Shown piece after piece: positions 8,437 to 16,580 of a stretch of DNA of 64,000 nt. The notes below the pieces were generated by a model that did not search any database, was not told the origin of the DNA, and worked only from the letters and a program-made list of their open reading frames with translations. Every line of letters starts with the position of its first letter. The stretch's first letter is position 1. The stretch spans positions 1,923,001 through 1,987,000 of the forward strand of contig NZ_CP102265.1 of NCBI RefSeq assembly GCF_025147765.1, given 5' to 3'. A program made the translations under genes and the position numbers. Source of the DNA: Blautia obeum ATCC 29174 (GTDB taxonomy: Bacteria > Bacillota > Clostridia > Lachnospirales > Lachnospiraceae).

Positions 8437-8574
8437 TCATCTGCAGAACATGTGATATCCACATAGCAGGCAAAGGCCGGCTGAGATAATAATGATCACA
8501 TTTTCTGTAACGAGCATGCCGATCACCATTCCGATGCCAATGCAGAACAACATTAATCCCAAAAGTCTTCCCAC
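8437..8574 (-). CDS. 45-residue membrane protein, GTG start
   Basis: Small gene starting with GTG, preceded at 6 bases by an ideal GGAGG. The product begins VGRLLGLMLFCIGIGMVIGM (first residue Met in vivo) and ends GLCLLCGYHMFCR. It shows two hydrophobic segments (about residues 5-21 and 26-43) with a short polar link (TEN) and three Cys near the C-terminus. I recall similar tiny G-R/K-x-x-G-L-x-L-F-x-x-G-x-G-M proteins in Clostridia but know no function. It lies between the gerW terminator and the convergent rpmB terminator; AT-rich TATAATAATATAA just upstream may be its -10 region. Confidence 0.68.
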   Translation of the reverse strand: MGRLLGLMLFCIGIGMVIGMLVTENVIIIISAGLCLLCGYHMFCR

Positions 8575-8612
8575 ATCCGACCTCCGTCTTTTGAGGTTAT
8601 ATTATTATATGC

Positions 8613-8648
8613 AAAAAAGACTTTCGGGAGAATCACGAAAGTCTTTTT
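8613..8648 (-). terminator. Intrinsic terminator after gerW
   Basis: AAAAAAGACTTTCG / CGAAAGTCTTTTT around a nine-base loop. On the minus strand the stem ends in TCTTTTTTGC. It lies 21 bases after the gerW stop. Confidence 0.85.
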
Positions 8649-8669
8649 GTGAGTGTTCTTTTTCTATTT

Positions 8670-9044
8670 TTATTCATCGTTTCCATCATCTGAAGAAGTG
8701 TTTTTCCCAAAACCGGATGAAAAACGATCTACAAAATCCGGAACCATATCAAGAACCTTTGTAAGTCCATCCTGATTTTTGATATTTACCAGTTTGGTAG
8801 TTCCGTTCTGAATAACAAGGACAGCGCTAGGGGTGAGTTTTCCGGTCATACCGCCACCGCCGTTACTTTTTTTGTCACCTTCAAATGCACCAGCACCAAC
8901 ACCAAAGGATACATCTACTAGAGGAAGAATGATCGTATCTCCTACATGGATTGCTTCTCCTACAACTGTTTTGGCGGAAATGAAGGCATCCAGCCCTTTG
9001 AAAAGAGAGTTTACAGTGTCTTTGAAATTGTTTTCGCCTGACAT
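8670..9044 (-). CDS. ytfJ: Sporulation protein GerW/YtfJ family
   Basis: 124 residues. GerW (YtfJ) is made in the forespore in Bacillus and affects germination. Here the family core is clear: AKTVVGEAIHVGDTIILPL (about residues 24-42), DVSFGVGAGAFEG, a Gly-rich turn GGGGMTGKL (about 62-70), and SAVLVIQNG. An acidic tail closes the protein. It follows the ytfI-like gene by 12 bases, the same pairing as B. subtilis ytfI-ytfJ, and a strong terminator follows. Function in the spore is by family, not proven here. Confidence 0.92.
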   Translation of the reverse strand: MSGENNFKDTVNSLFKGLDAFISAKTVVGEAIHVGDTIILPLVDVSFGVGAGAFEGDKKSNGGGGMTGKLTPSAVLVIQNGTTKLVNIKNQDGLTKVLDMVPDFVDRFSSGFGKNTSSDDGNDE

Positions 9045-9056
9045 AATCAGTCCTCC

Positions 9057-10037
9057 TTATTTATGCTTCCATCGTCTGATGATGTACTTGATATTTTTGT
9101 TAAAATATAATTCCAGAGCAGTTTTTAATAAAACGACTCCGTATATTCTGCCTTTTATCTGAATATTTCCCAGTATAACATTCCGGTCTTCAAATAAAGG
9201 TGTTACAGCAATGCAATTTTTGTGAAGAGGTATCGTCATTCCCAGAATTGCAAGTACGGCTCCTGTAACAGATGGATCTGAGCTTCCAAAAGTAAGTGTG
9301 CCCTGTATTCTAGTTGGAAATACATGCCGAAGCAACCGGAAAAACCTGTCCTTTATGAGAGAAAACGCAGCTTTTGTTCTGGGATGTTCCAGAAATTTCT
9401 GATATGATTCTATTTTAGCACAGATATTCTGGATTGTTAAAGTAAAATTTTCTACAGAGGAAGGAATACGGCAAATTTTCTGCCATAATCTGCTAAGTCT
9501 GTTCCAAAGATTCCGAAAAAATATGCCGAGTCTATAAAAGAGATGTCCAATCTTTGTTCGTGCATATTCAAGATCTGTATCTCTTTCAGAAGCTACGGTT
9601 TCTTCAGTGAGATCGGAAGCCTCATTTGTGGAACGACAGGAATCTGCTGTTGAGACATCTTTGAAATCTGTTGAATTTGTACTTTTTTCTGTATTAGCTG
9701 GCAAAGAATCTGCATGACCGTTCTGAGGCTTTTTTTCGGCAGGATGGCTTCTGTTTCGAAATTTCTGGATCAGTTTCATGATTGGGATTCCGAATAAACG
9801 AAAATCAAAAGCTGATGTACCGTTTTGGTATTGCAGCTGGAAAGAAACAACGCCAAAAAGCCAGCTGACACGTGCCCGTGCAGAAATATCCCGGAAAGAA
9901 TCTGTTTCCTTAGTGCCGGAAGCCCTGTAACGGACCGGACAGAACAGAATGAGTAGCACTGCCACTAGTATGAGACCTAAAAGGATTCCCAGAAGGATCA
10001 ATATAAACTTGAGTAATGTCCATAGAATATGTAGCAT
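9057..10037 (-). CDS. ytfI: DUF2953 protein (YtfI-like)
   Basis: 326 residues. An N-terminal hydrophobic segment (about residues 7-30) anchors the protein; then FCPVRYRASG, a beta-rich stretch, a low-complexity Ser/Thr/Glu/Asp linker (about 105-155), and a C-terminal helical region with LTFGSSDPSVTGAVLAILG typical of DUF2953. The function is unknown; the constant pairing with ytfJ points to sporulation. It starts 4 bases after the preceding gene's stop and leads into gerW, so the three minus-strand genes form an operon. Confidence 0.85.
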   Translation of the reverse strand: MLHILWTLLKFILILLGILLGLILVAVLLILFCPVRYRASGTKETDSFRDISARARVSWLFGVVSFQLQYQNGTSAFDFRLFGIPIMKLIQKFRNRSHPAEKKPQNGHADSLPANTEKSTNSTDFKDVSTADSCRSTNEASDLTEETVASERDTDLEYARTKIGHLFYRLGIFFRNLWNRLSRLWQKICRIPSSVENFTLTIQNICAKIESYQKFLEHPRTKAAFSLIKDRFFRLLRHVFPTRIQGTLTFGSSDPSVTGAVLAILGMTIPLHKNCIAVTPLFEDRNVILGNIQIKGRIYGVVLLKTALELYFNKNIKYIIRRWKHK

Positions 10038-10041
10038 GCGT

Positions 10042-10362
10042 TCACCTGTTCTTCCAATATTCTTTTATATTAAGTTCTCCGGTTTCTTCATAGATAGTCT
10101 GAACCATATCTGTAATAAGTTCCAGAGCCTCTTCTTTGCCTTTGGCAATACCTACGATCTCAGGACAGATACGTGCTGCTGTTTCCTGAACAAGTGTTAG
10201 AGCCGGCAGAATTTCCAGTTGGTTATGAGGATTTTCTGATAATGTGATCAGATAGATGCCAGGTACAGGTTTCCCCTGAATGAGTTTCAACCGAATTTTG
10301 CTGATATTTTTTATACTCGCTCCTCTATAGTAATTCTTGTGCCACTTCAGCATCTGTTTCAC
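10042..10362 (-). CDS. Unrecognised 106-residue conserved-looking protein
   Basis: I do not recognise this family. The protein is soluble, basic at the N-terminus (KWHKNYYRG), with a beta-strand-like PVPGIYLITLSENP, then two likely helices (TLVQETAARICPEIVGIAKG and EEALELITDMVQTIYEE). AAGGAG SD precedes the ATG at good spacing. The gene abuts ytfI (4 bases), so it may share a sporulation or envelope role; this is context only. A candidate promoter TTTAAA-18-TATAAT lies at 10388-10417, overlapping the NUDIX terminator. Confidence 0.7.
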   Translation of the reverse strand: MKQMLKWHKNYYRGASIKNISKIRLKLIQGKPVPGIYLITLSENPHNQLEILPALTLVQETAARICPEIVGIAKGKEEALELITDMVQTIYEETGELNIKEYWKNR

Positions 10363-10415
10363 TGCTCCTTTAGGGGAATATCTTTATATTATATTTCCCT
10401 TTTTTTTAGAATTTA

Positions 10416-10446
10416 AACAGGACTGCGTAGGATACGCAGCCCTGTT
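10416..10446 (-). terminator. Terminator-like hairpin after the NUDIX gene
   Basis: AACAGGRCTGCGTA / TACGCAG-CCTGTT, a 14-base stem with one wobble. The downstream tract on the minus strand is TTTAAATTC, weaker than usual. Confidence 0.6.
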
Positions 10447-10468
10447 ATGGATACATTTTCTGCAGAGC

Positions 10469-10921
10469 TTATACTCTGTGCTGTTTTCCCCAGAGTCCTT
10501 GACTCCGCATTTCCAGATATTCCTGATATGCTTTTTCTACAATCTGTTTCTCATTAGAGAAACGGAGAAGATGATAGATTTCATGAAATTTGTAATAACC
10601 GGAATCTACGAAAAATTCTTCTCTCTGAGGTCTGCTATGATAATTATCAGCCGTCATCAGATACCAGTGTACTTCTTTTGTAACGATATCTTCGGGTACT
10701 GTAAAATTATAATGACTTTTGCCAATATATTTCACTACGGAAGCTTTGACTCCTGCTTCTTCACGCACCTCTCGTAAAGCAGTCTGGATATGTGTTTCGC
10801 CCTGCTCCACGGTTCCTTTCGGCAGCACCCAGCCCTCATAACGATTCTTATAAGACTTGTACAGTGCCAGTATTTTACCACGATAAATTACCACACCGCC
10901 ACAGCTCGTTGCTTCTATCAT
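10469..10921 (-). CDS. NUDIX hydrolase
   Basis: 150 residues. The Nudix box GX5EX7REVREEAGV is complete (GTVEQGETHIQTALREVREE, then AGV; about residues 36-58), so Mg-dependent hydrolysis of a nucleoside diphosphate linked to another moiety is expected; the substrate is unknown. The N-terminus SCGGVVIYRGKILALYKSY resembles diadenosine polyphosphate or 8-oxo-dGTP type hydrolases of Firmicutes. It has its own promoter and terminator. Confidence 0.92.
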   Translation of the reverse strand: MIEATSCGGVVIYRGKILALYKSYKNRYEGWVLPKGTVEQGETHIQTALREVREEAGVKASVVKYIGKSHYNFTVPEDIVTKEVHWYLMTADNYHSRPQREEFFVDSGYYKFHEIYHLLRFSNEKQIVEKAYQEYLEMRSQGLWGKQHRV

Positions 10922-10973
10922 TTTGCAATTTCCTCCTGTACTGCGTGTGAGTTTTATATCTCGAACTGGTTAT

Positions 10974-11002
10974 AGTATAACTCTTTTTTAATTAACTGGC
11001 AA
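10974..11002 (-). promoter_or_regulatory. Sigma-A promoter of the NUDIX gene
   Basis: TTGCCA, 17 bases, TATACT on the minus strand, about 53 bases before the start codon. Confidence 0.7.
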
Positions 11003-11009
11003 CTATAAC

Positions 11010-11050
11010 TTACTGTTTGCCCAAGTTGCCGTGAACGGAGTGAACAGTAA
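11010..11050. repeat. Inverted repeat with internal GTGAAC direct repeat after the PBP gene
   Basis: TTACTGTT (11010-11017) is answered by AACAGTAA (11043-11050). The loop holds GTGAACGGAGTGAAC, a direct GTGAAC repeat nine bases apart. It begins 4 bases after the PBP stop and lacks a clean U tract, so it may be a weak terminator or a dispersed intergenic repeat. Confidence 0.5.
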
Positions 11051-11053
11051 CAT

Positions 11054-12532
11054 TTAATCAAAGTAATATGCATCAAACAGATCAGCAGCAATTGGAACAG
11101 CTGCTTCACTTCCTGTGCCGCCGCCTTCTACGATGATCGCAACAACAAGGTCTGGTTTGTCTACATTGGAATAACCAATAAACCAGGAATGACTGGATCC
11201 ATTTTCGTCATATTCGGCAGAGCCTGTTTTTCCGGCAACTGTGTATCCACGTCCATTCAGAGCAGATGCTGTTCCGTTCTGAACAACACCCTCCATTAGT
11301 TTTCCAAGCAGTGCTGCTTCATTGCTGGTCATTAATCGTTTATAATCAGTGGGTTCTGTTGTACGGATCGTATCACCACCGGCATTTGTGACTTTGTCTA
11401 TCAGATAAGGCTTCATCAGTAGACCATCGTTGGCAATGGCACTTGTAATCAGTGCCATATGCATAGGGGATACAAGGGTGTTTCCCTGCCCGATTGCAGT
11501 CTGCATGATCAGTGGAATTCCAGAACTTCCGTTCAGAGTAAAAGAACTTTTGCGATAAGAAGTCAGTGGAAGTTTTTTGTTAAAAAGAAGATCTTCGCTT
11601 GTTTTGAGCAGAGAGGCTCCCCCAAGTTCAGTTCCAATTTCTGCAAAAGCACAGTTACAGGAGTTTGCGAATGCAGTATAAAAATCTTCTGTACCATGTA
11701 CTTTGCCATTATAGCACTGAATAGTATGATTTTCTTTTGTGATACTACCCTGGCAGTCAAATGAAAAACCATTGAAACTTCCTCTGGTACGAAAATAATC
11801 CAGAGCTGTGACAACTTTAAAAGTAGATCCCGGAGGATACTGCCCCATAGTTGCACGGTTCAAAAGACTGCTGTTTGTTTCATCATTGACAAGTGTATCC
11901 CAGTTTTCGGAAATTGTATTTGGATCAAAATCTGGTTTACTGACCAGGGCCAGGATTTTTCCTGTGGATGGTTCCAGAGCAACAACCGCTCCTTTTCTGT
12001 CACCAAGAGAATTATATGCAGTGGTCTGCAGGTCGGCATTCAAAGTAGAGACAACGGTATCCCCTGTGTTTTTGGTTCCCATAAATTCGTTACGGATCTG
12101 ATTTAAAAAGAATTCATGAGAAGACAAAAGCTGAAAGTTAGCTTCGGATTCAAGTCCGCTTTTTCCGTTTGAATCGTAACCTACGACATGTGCAAAAACA
12201 TTATTATATGGATAGGAACGCTCTTCGGTTCCATCTTCGGATACATTTGTCTGAGCAAGTACTTCTCCATCAGAAGACATGATTTTTCCACGGACAACGC
12301 GATCGGCAAAAGTATCCTGACGTGTATTATAGGGACTGTTGATAAAATCATCGCTTTTTATGGTATTAAAATAGATGAGATAACCGATCAGTCCCATAAA
12401 TATAATGATAAAAAAGAATGAAACTCCGGTATAACCTTTGTTTCGACGACGCCTTTTTTTAGATCTGGCGCGTTCTGTTAATTGTTTCTCCTGCCCGGAG
12501 TCTCTGTATTGCTTCCTGTTTTCGTTTTTCAA
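11054..12532 (-). CDS. Penicillin-binding protein, transpeptidase (PbpA/class B type)
   Basis: 492 residues. A basic N-terminus and one transmembrane helix (about residues 36-56) precede a short dimerisation region and a transpeptidase domain with STFK (236-239, catalytic Ser), SCN (291-293) and KTGS (435-438). It cross-links peptidoglycan outside the membrane, probably with the FtsW/RodA-type glycosyltransferase encoded just upstream. No ATG exists before the helix: the likely start is TTG at 12532, preceded by GAGGAA, giving a 74-base overlap with the upstream gene in another frame. The start is therefore uncertain by some tens of bases. Confidence 0.92.
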   Translation of the reverse strand: MKNENRKQYRDSGQEKQLTERARSKKRRRRNKGYTGVSFFFIIIFMGLIGYLIYFNTIKSDDFINSPYNTRQDTFADRVVRGKIMSSDGEVLAQTNVSEDGTEERSYPYNNVFAHVVGYDSNGKSGLESEANFQLLSSHEFFLNQIRNEFMGTKNTGDTVVSTLNADLQTTAYNSLGDRKGAVVALEPSTGKILALVSKPDFDPNTISENWDTLVNDETNSSLLNRATMGQYPPGSTFKVVTALDYFRTRGSFNGFSFDCQGSITKENHTIQCYNGKVHGTEDFYTAFANSCNCAFAEIGTELGGASLLKTSEDLLFNKKLPLTSYRKSSFTLNGSSGIPLIMQTAIGQGNTLVSPMHMALITSAIANDGLLMKPYLIDKVTNAGGDTIRTTEPTDYKRLMTSNEAALLGKLMEGVVQNGTASALNGRGYTVAGKTGSAEYDENGSSHSWFIGYSNVDKPDLVVAIIVEGGGTGSEAAVPIAADLFDAYYFD

Positions 12533-13829
12533 ATTCCTCGTCCTCGTCTTCTCTTAGAATATAAAGTCCCTGGATAATTGCAAGCATTAAAATTGTACAT
12601 AAAAGAGAACTTCCACCATAACTTACAAGGGGAAGTGTTACACCTGTCATAGGGATGAATTTGGTAGCACCACCGATCGTTAGAAATACCTGGAAGGCAT
12701 ATTCTACTCCAAGTCCCAGTGCAATAAGCTTGTAGAATGGATTAATGATACGTAAAGCAATATTAACGATCATAAGGAAAAAGCTCATGCACACGAGAAT
12801 CAGACAAATGGCAAAAATACCACCTAATTCCTCACAGATTGCACTGAAGATAAAATCGTTCTTGACAACAGGGATAGATTCTGGAGAACCCTGGTATAAT
12901 CCCATGCCGAACCAGCCCCCGGTACCAATGGCAAAGAGTGACTGCACAATCTGATATCCCTCATTCTGATAGACTGCCATAGGATCTTTCCATGCGCTGA
13001 CTCGCTGGCGGACATGACCGAACAGATGATATGCAACAACTGCTGCAGCTGAACCACCGCCGATTCCAAGTGCAAGATAACCAACATTTCGTGTTGCAAC
13101 ATATACCATAACGAGATATGCGACAAAGAAGATCACTGCACTTCCAAGGTCCTTTGAGAGAACCAGAATACCCACGTGAAGTGCTGCAACGACTGTAACC
13201 TGAACGATTGCCTTGAAACTGGTATCTCTGGATAGAAAAGATGCCATAAAGAACACAAAAGTAATCTTGATCGCTTCGGATGGCTGTACACCCAGCAGTG
13301 AAAGTTTAGCTCCATAACTCGTTCTTGCAAGAGCAAAGACTGCAGCAAGAAGAATAATACCGATTCCGGCATATACCCATGTAAGTCTGCGAAGAAAACG
13401 CATCTTCCGGATCATGACAGGAATGACCAGAGCAATAGCACTGACGCCGGCTGCGATCAGAAGTTGTTTCTGTGCTGAAGATATATCCAGGCGGCAGAGC
13501 ATAATAAAGCCAACACTCAACAGCATACACATATTGTTCAGAAGCAAAATAGATGCTTTTTTGTATAGCATTCGGTATAAAATCTGAATGGCAGCAAAAA
13601 ACAGAAGCATTTCTGCATAAAATTCAACTATCTTAAAATTGAATGTTTTAAGATAGAGAACAAGAAATGCAGTGAAATCAATGAAAAAAATCAGCAAAAG
13701 CTGTTGCCGGAGCAATTCGTTGCGATCCTCTTCATCAGACTGCCGTACAGTATAAAAACAGTGAAAGGTATATACGATCATCAGTGTCAGGATGATGTAT
13801 TTGGATAATTCTACAATTACATTAATCAT
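12459..13829 (-). CDS. FtsW/RodA/SpoVE family peptidoglycan glycosyltransferase
   Basis: 456 residues, SEDS family with about 10 to 12 membrane helices. Members polymerise lipid II with a partner class B PBP. Family signatures seen: QPSEAIKITFVFFMASF (about residues 182-198), KDLGSAVIFF, and the C-terminal GVTLPLVSYGGSSLL. The cytosolic tail is rich in acidic residues (REDEDEEFEKRK). The N-terminus carries extra hydrophobic segments common to the Lachnospiraceae version. It overlaps the PBP gene downstream and starts 6 bases after the U32 peptidase stop, so the three are one operon. Whether it serves division, elongation or sporulation cannot be told. Confidence 0.93.
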   Translation of the reverse strand: MINVIVELSKYIILTLMIVYTFHCFYTVRQSDEEDRNELLRQQLLLIFFIDFTAFLVLYLKTFNFKIVEFYAEMLLFFAAIQILYRMLYKKASILLLNNMCMLLSVGFIMLCRLDISSAQKQLLIAAGVSAIALVIPVMIRKMRFLRRLTWVYAGIGIILLAAVFALARTSYGAKLSLLGVQPSEAIKITFVFFMASFLSRDTSFKAIVQVTVVAALHVGILVLSKDLGSAVIFFVAYLVMVYVATRNVGYLALGIGGGSAAAVVAYHLFGHVRQRVSAWKDPMAVYQNEGYQIVQSLFAIGTGGWFGMGLYQGSPESIPVVKNDFIFSAICEELGGIFAICLILVCMSFFLMIVNIALRIINPFYKLIALGLGVEYAFQVFLTIGGATKFIPMTGVTLPLVSYGGSSLLCTILMLAIIQGLYILREDEDEEFEKRKQEAIQRLRAGETINRTRQI

Positions 13830-13835
13830 ATGCCT

Positions 13836-16004
13836 TTACTCGGCTCCTCTTTTAAAATGTCCTTTGGTGTACTCCTGATTACCGGGTGTTTTGCCGTGCA
13901 GATATACATTTAAAAATTCCTGCAGTATGTCGGCAGATTGTTCCGGTGATTCGGTCGTAAAATTCAGTCGCAGACAGTTGACACCAAGATTTCGGACTTT
14001 CTGAGATTCTTTCAGAAGTCCGAAGGAAATACTGTTATAAAGAATATTATAACAGTATTCTTCTTTTTCTGTAGTTCCTGTTTTCCATGGGTGACATACA
14101 CAACAACAGGAAAACTCTTTTTCATAACGGTCCTTCAAAATCATTTTTCTTTCGTTGCAGTCACATTTCAGCGTGTTTTTTCTTACACACTGCGCAGAAA
14201 GCATTAACGGAATGTTTCCGTATATGATCATCTCACTGTTGGAATTGTTTCGGTGTGCGATTTCTTTTTCATTTAATTCATAAGGAACTGTATTTCGAAG
14301 TATGCCTTCTTTCTTCCAGAAAGAGACAGATTCGTTATTCCAGGTATAGATGGAAGTATCAAGAACACAGTATTTTTGCCATCCAAGATGTCGAAGCATT
14401 CCATAACTTTCAAGATTTCGTACAAGAAATCCCTTCATTCCATTCTCAAGCCATTGGCTGCAGGTTTCGAAAAAGCCTTCTGGTGCTGAACCACGGGTGA
14501 TATATGGGAGTGTCAGATACAAGTCCTTCTGATATTGTAATCCCTTTGACATGCAGAGGCTCATTGCATCGTAATAAAGATACATACCGGAAATCTCAGG
14601 ATTTTTATATAAAAGTAATGCCTGATCTACAGTTTCGCAGGATACAAGGATTGAAAGGCTGGAATTTGTATCTGCCGGTTTGTCCGCTGTGGCCATAACA
14701 GGAGTATCAGTGGCAGAACGTCTGTAGGGTGCACATAGTTCCTGTTCCAACAGGGCAATCGCTTCGCGGCGGAGTTCATTTAATGTTTTGACCGGAAGAA
14801 AAATCTGCTCTCCCATCTGTATATCCAGTTCATCCCATTCAAATTCCGTATTTCCAAGTTTATCCATCTGTTTACGAATGCGATCTTCAGACATAGGATG
14901 TTCTCTGGCAAACTGTACTTCACCGGTTGAGAAAGTTACATGTATATCATGGCATGAAAGTTCCAGAAAAGCCGGACATTCCGGATAAAGAACCAGCGTA
15001 CCGGAAATGGGTTCTTTTTTTCGAGGAAGATTTTCCGGAATTCCGTTTGTCTTTTTCTCGTTTGTAAAGGCCATCATAGATGGACCATTATGCTGTTTAT
15101 AATAACCCTGACAGGAACCTCCACGGCTAAATATATCCAGAAGATACTGCCGGTCGCGGTCATTAACCTGATAAGTCATGTCACTGCTAAGAAGGATGTC
15201 CAGATATTTACGATACATTCCGGTAACAGCAGCAGTATATCCAGGTTGTTTCATTCGTCCTTCAATTTTCAAAGAGGTAACGCCGGCCTCCAGAATGTCG
15301 GGGAGAAGGTCTACACTGCACATGTCTTTCAGACTGAGTGGACAGAAATCCTGTTGTCTGAATGAATAACTGCCATTCTCCTGCCGAACCTGATAGGGAA
15401 GGCGACAAGGCTGTGCACATCTTCCACGATTGCCGCTTCTGCCGCCGAGTATGCTGCTCATGAGACATTGACCAGAAAAACTGTAACAGAGGGCACCATG
15501 GATAAAGGCCTCTATTTCGATCGGACTTGCCTGATGCATGGCTGACAGCTCCTGAAGAGAAAGTTCTCTGGCAGCAACTACACGTGATGCGCCCTGTTCC
15601 TCAAGAAATTTCATTCCTTCGGGGCCGGTTACTGTCATCTGTGTACTTGCATGAAGATGCAGTCCCGGAAAATTCTGGCGTATAAACTGGAATACACCGA
15701 GATCCTGTATGATAACAGCATCAAGACCGTTTTCGTACAGTGGTCGCAGCGCATCATACAGTCTGTCCTGCAATTCACGGTTTTTCAGAAGTGTATTTAC
15801 TGTCAGATATAATTTTTTGCCATGAATATGAACGGTATCAATTGCCTGTAAAAGTTCATCCTGTGTGAAATTGTGTGCATATGCCCGGGCACCGAATTCG
15901 GGACCGCCGACATAAACAGCATCTGCTCCTGCTCCCAGAGCAGCTTCAAAAGCTTCATAAGATCCGGCGGGAGCCAGAAGTTCTACATTATGATCTACTT
16001 TCAA
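13836..16004 (-). CDS. U32 family peptidase / collagenase-like protein, long form
   Basis: 722 residues, the long U32 form with a second domain. The N-terminal part opens NVELLAPAGSYEAFEAALGAGADAVY style (about residues 7-32), then YLTVNTLLKNREL, STQMTVT, and the Cys-containing signature HGALCYSFSGQCLMSS plus GNRGRCAQPCR (about 170-205). Members include RlhA, which hydroxylates 23S rRNA, and UbiU/V, so many U32 proteins are Fe-S enzymes rather than proteases. The C-terminal half contains more cysteines (CDCNER, SCCCVCHPWKTG) that may bind metal. It follows the zapA terminator and leads the ftsW-PBP operon. Confidence 0.9.
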   Translation of the reverse strand: MKVDHNVELLAPAGSYEAFEAALGAGADAVYVGGPEFGARAYAHNFTQDELLQAIDTVHIHGKKLYLTVNTLLKNRELQDRLYDALRPLYENGLDAVIIQDLGVFQFIRQNFPGLHLHASTQMTVTGPEGMKFLEEQGASRVVAARELSLQELSAMHQASPIEIEAFIHGALCYSFSGQCLMSSILGGRSGNRGRCAQPCRLPYQVRQENGSYSFRQQDFCPLSLKDMCSVDLLPDILEAGVTSLKIEGRMKQPGYTAAVTGMYRKYLDILLSSDMTYQVNDRDRQYLLDIFSRGGSCQGYYKQHNGPSMMAFTNEKKTNGIPENLPRKKEPISGTLVLYPECPAFLELSCHDIHVTFSTGEVQFAREHPMSEDRIRKQMDKLGNTEFEWDELDIQMGEQIFLPVKTLNELRREAIALLEQELCAPYRRSATDTPVMATADKPADTNSSLSILVSCETVDQALLLYKNPEISGMYLYYDAMSLCMSKGLQYQKDLYLTLPYITRGSAPEGFFETCSQWLENGMKGFLVRNLESYGMLRHLGWQKYCVLDTSIYTWNNESVSFWKKEGILRNTVPYELNEKEIAHRNNSNSEMIIYGNIPLMLSAQCVRKNTLKCDCNERKMILKDRYEKEFSCCCVCHPWKTGTTEKEEYCYNILYNSISFGLLKESQKVRNLGVNCLRLNFTTESPEQSADILQEFLNVYLHGKTPGNQEYTKGHFKRGAE

Positions 16005-16046
16005 GTGTATTCATTCCTTTTCTGAATTATGAGTATGAAACAAATA

Positions 16047-16072
16047 AAGAGGACTACCGAAGCAATCCCCTT
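16047..16072 (-). terminator. Terminator with UUCG tetraloop after zapA
   Basis: On the minus strand AAGGGGATTGC-TTCG-GTAGTCCTCTT folds with eleven pairs including wobbles and is followed by TATTTG. It lies 11 bases after the zapA stop. Confidence 0.7.
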
Positions 16073-16082
16073 CCTGCTTTTT

Positions 16083-16490
16083 TTATTTGAGTAATTTGTC
16101 TATCTCATCGTTAAGTTCCTTAACTTTGCCTTCAAGAAGCTCTTTCTGCTGCTGAGCTTCCTGGGCATTTTTTTCCGTTTCTTCGATTTTCATACGAAGA
16201 GCGATCAGTTCATGTTTCAGCTCATACATTTCCTGATCTTTCTGCTGAAGATCCTGTTCGAAAATCTCTGCCTGTTTTTTTGCCTTAAAATAATCATCTG
16301 TAACATTTAAACTTAAGAGCGTATGCTTGGTTTCTACAGGCTGACGGGTATATCCCGGCATTTCGCTCAATTCAGCTATTTTATTATTTATATAAGACGC
16401 CACTTTCTGAAAATATTCTTCAGATTCGTAACCACCCAGAGTGATGATTTTTCCTCCGATTACTACTTGTGCCGTATTTTTGACTGCCAT
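16083..16490 (-). CDS. zapA: Cell division protein ZapA
   Basis: 135 residues from MAVKNTAQVVIGGKIITLGG. ZapA binds and bundles FtsZ at the division ring. The N-terminal globular part with YESEEYFQKVASYINNKI is followed by a long coiled coil (about residues 60-135, rich in E, K and Q) ending NDEIDKLLK. GGGAGG SD precedes this ATG; an upstream in-frame Met was set aside. It lies 90 bases after ruvB on the same strand and is closed by a terminator. Confidence 0.9.
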   Translation of the reverse strand: MAVKNTAQVVIGGKIITLGGYESEEYFQKVASYINNKIAELSEMPGYTRQPVETKHTLLSLNVTDDYFKAKKQAEIFEQDLQQKDQEMYELKHELIALRMKIEETEKNAQEAQQQKELLEGKVKELNDEIDKLLK

Positions 16491-16580
16491 AACAAGCCTC
16501 CCGTAAATTGTAGTTTCTTTCATTTATTATAATCGAAATTTGTAGAAATGTATAGGAATTTTTACGAAATCTTTTCAGAA

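Noticed and set aside
8261..8473. Minus-strand 70-codon frame overlapping the rpmB end
   Set aside because: Crosses the rpmB terminator and its coding part, no SD; the 45-aa gene at 8437-8574 is in another frame and better supported.
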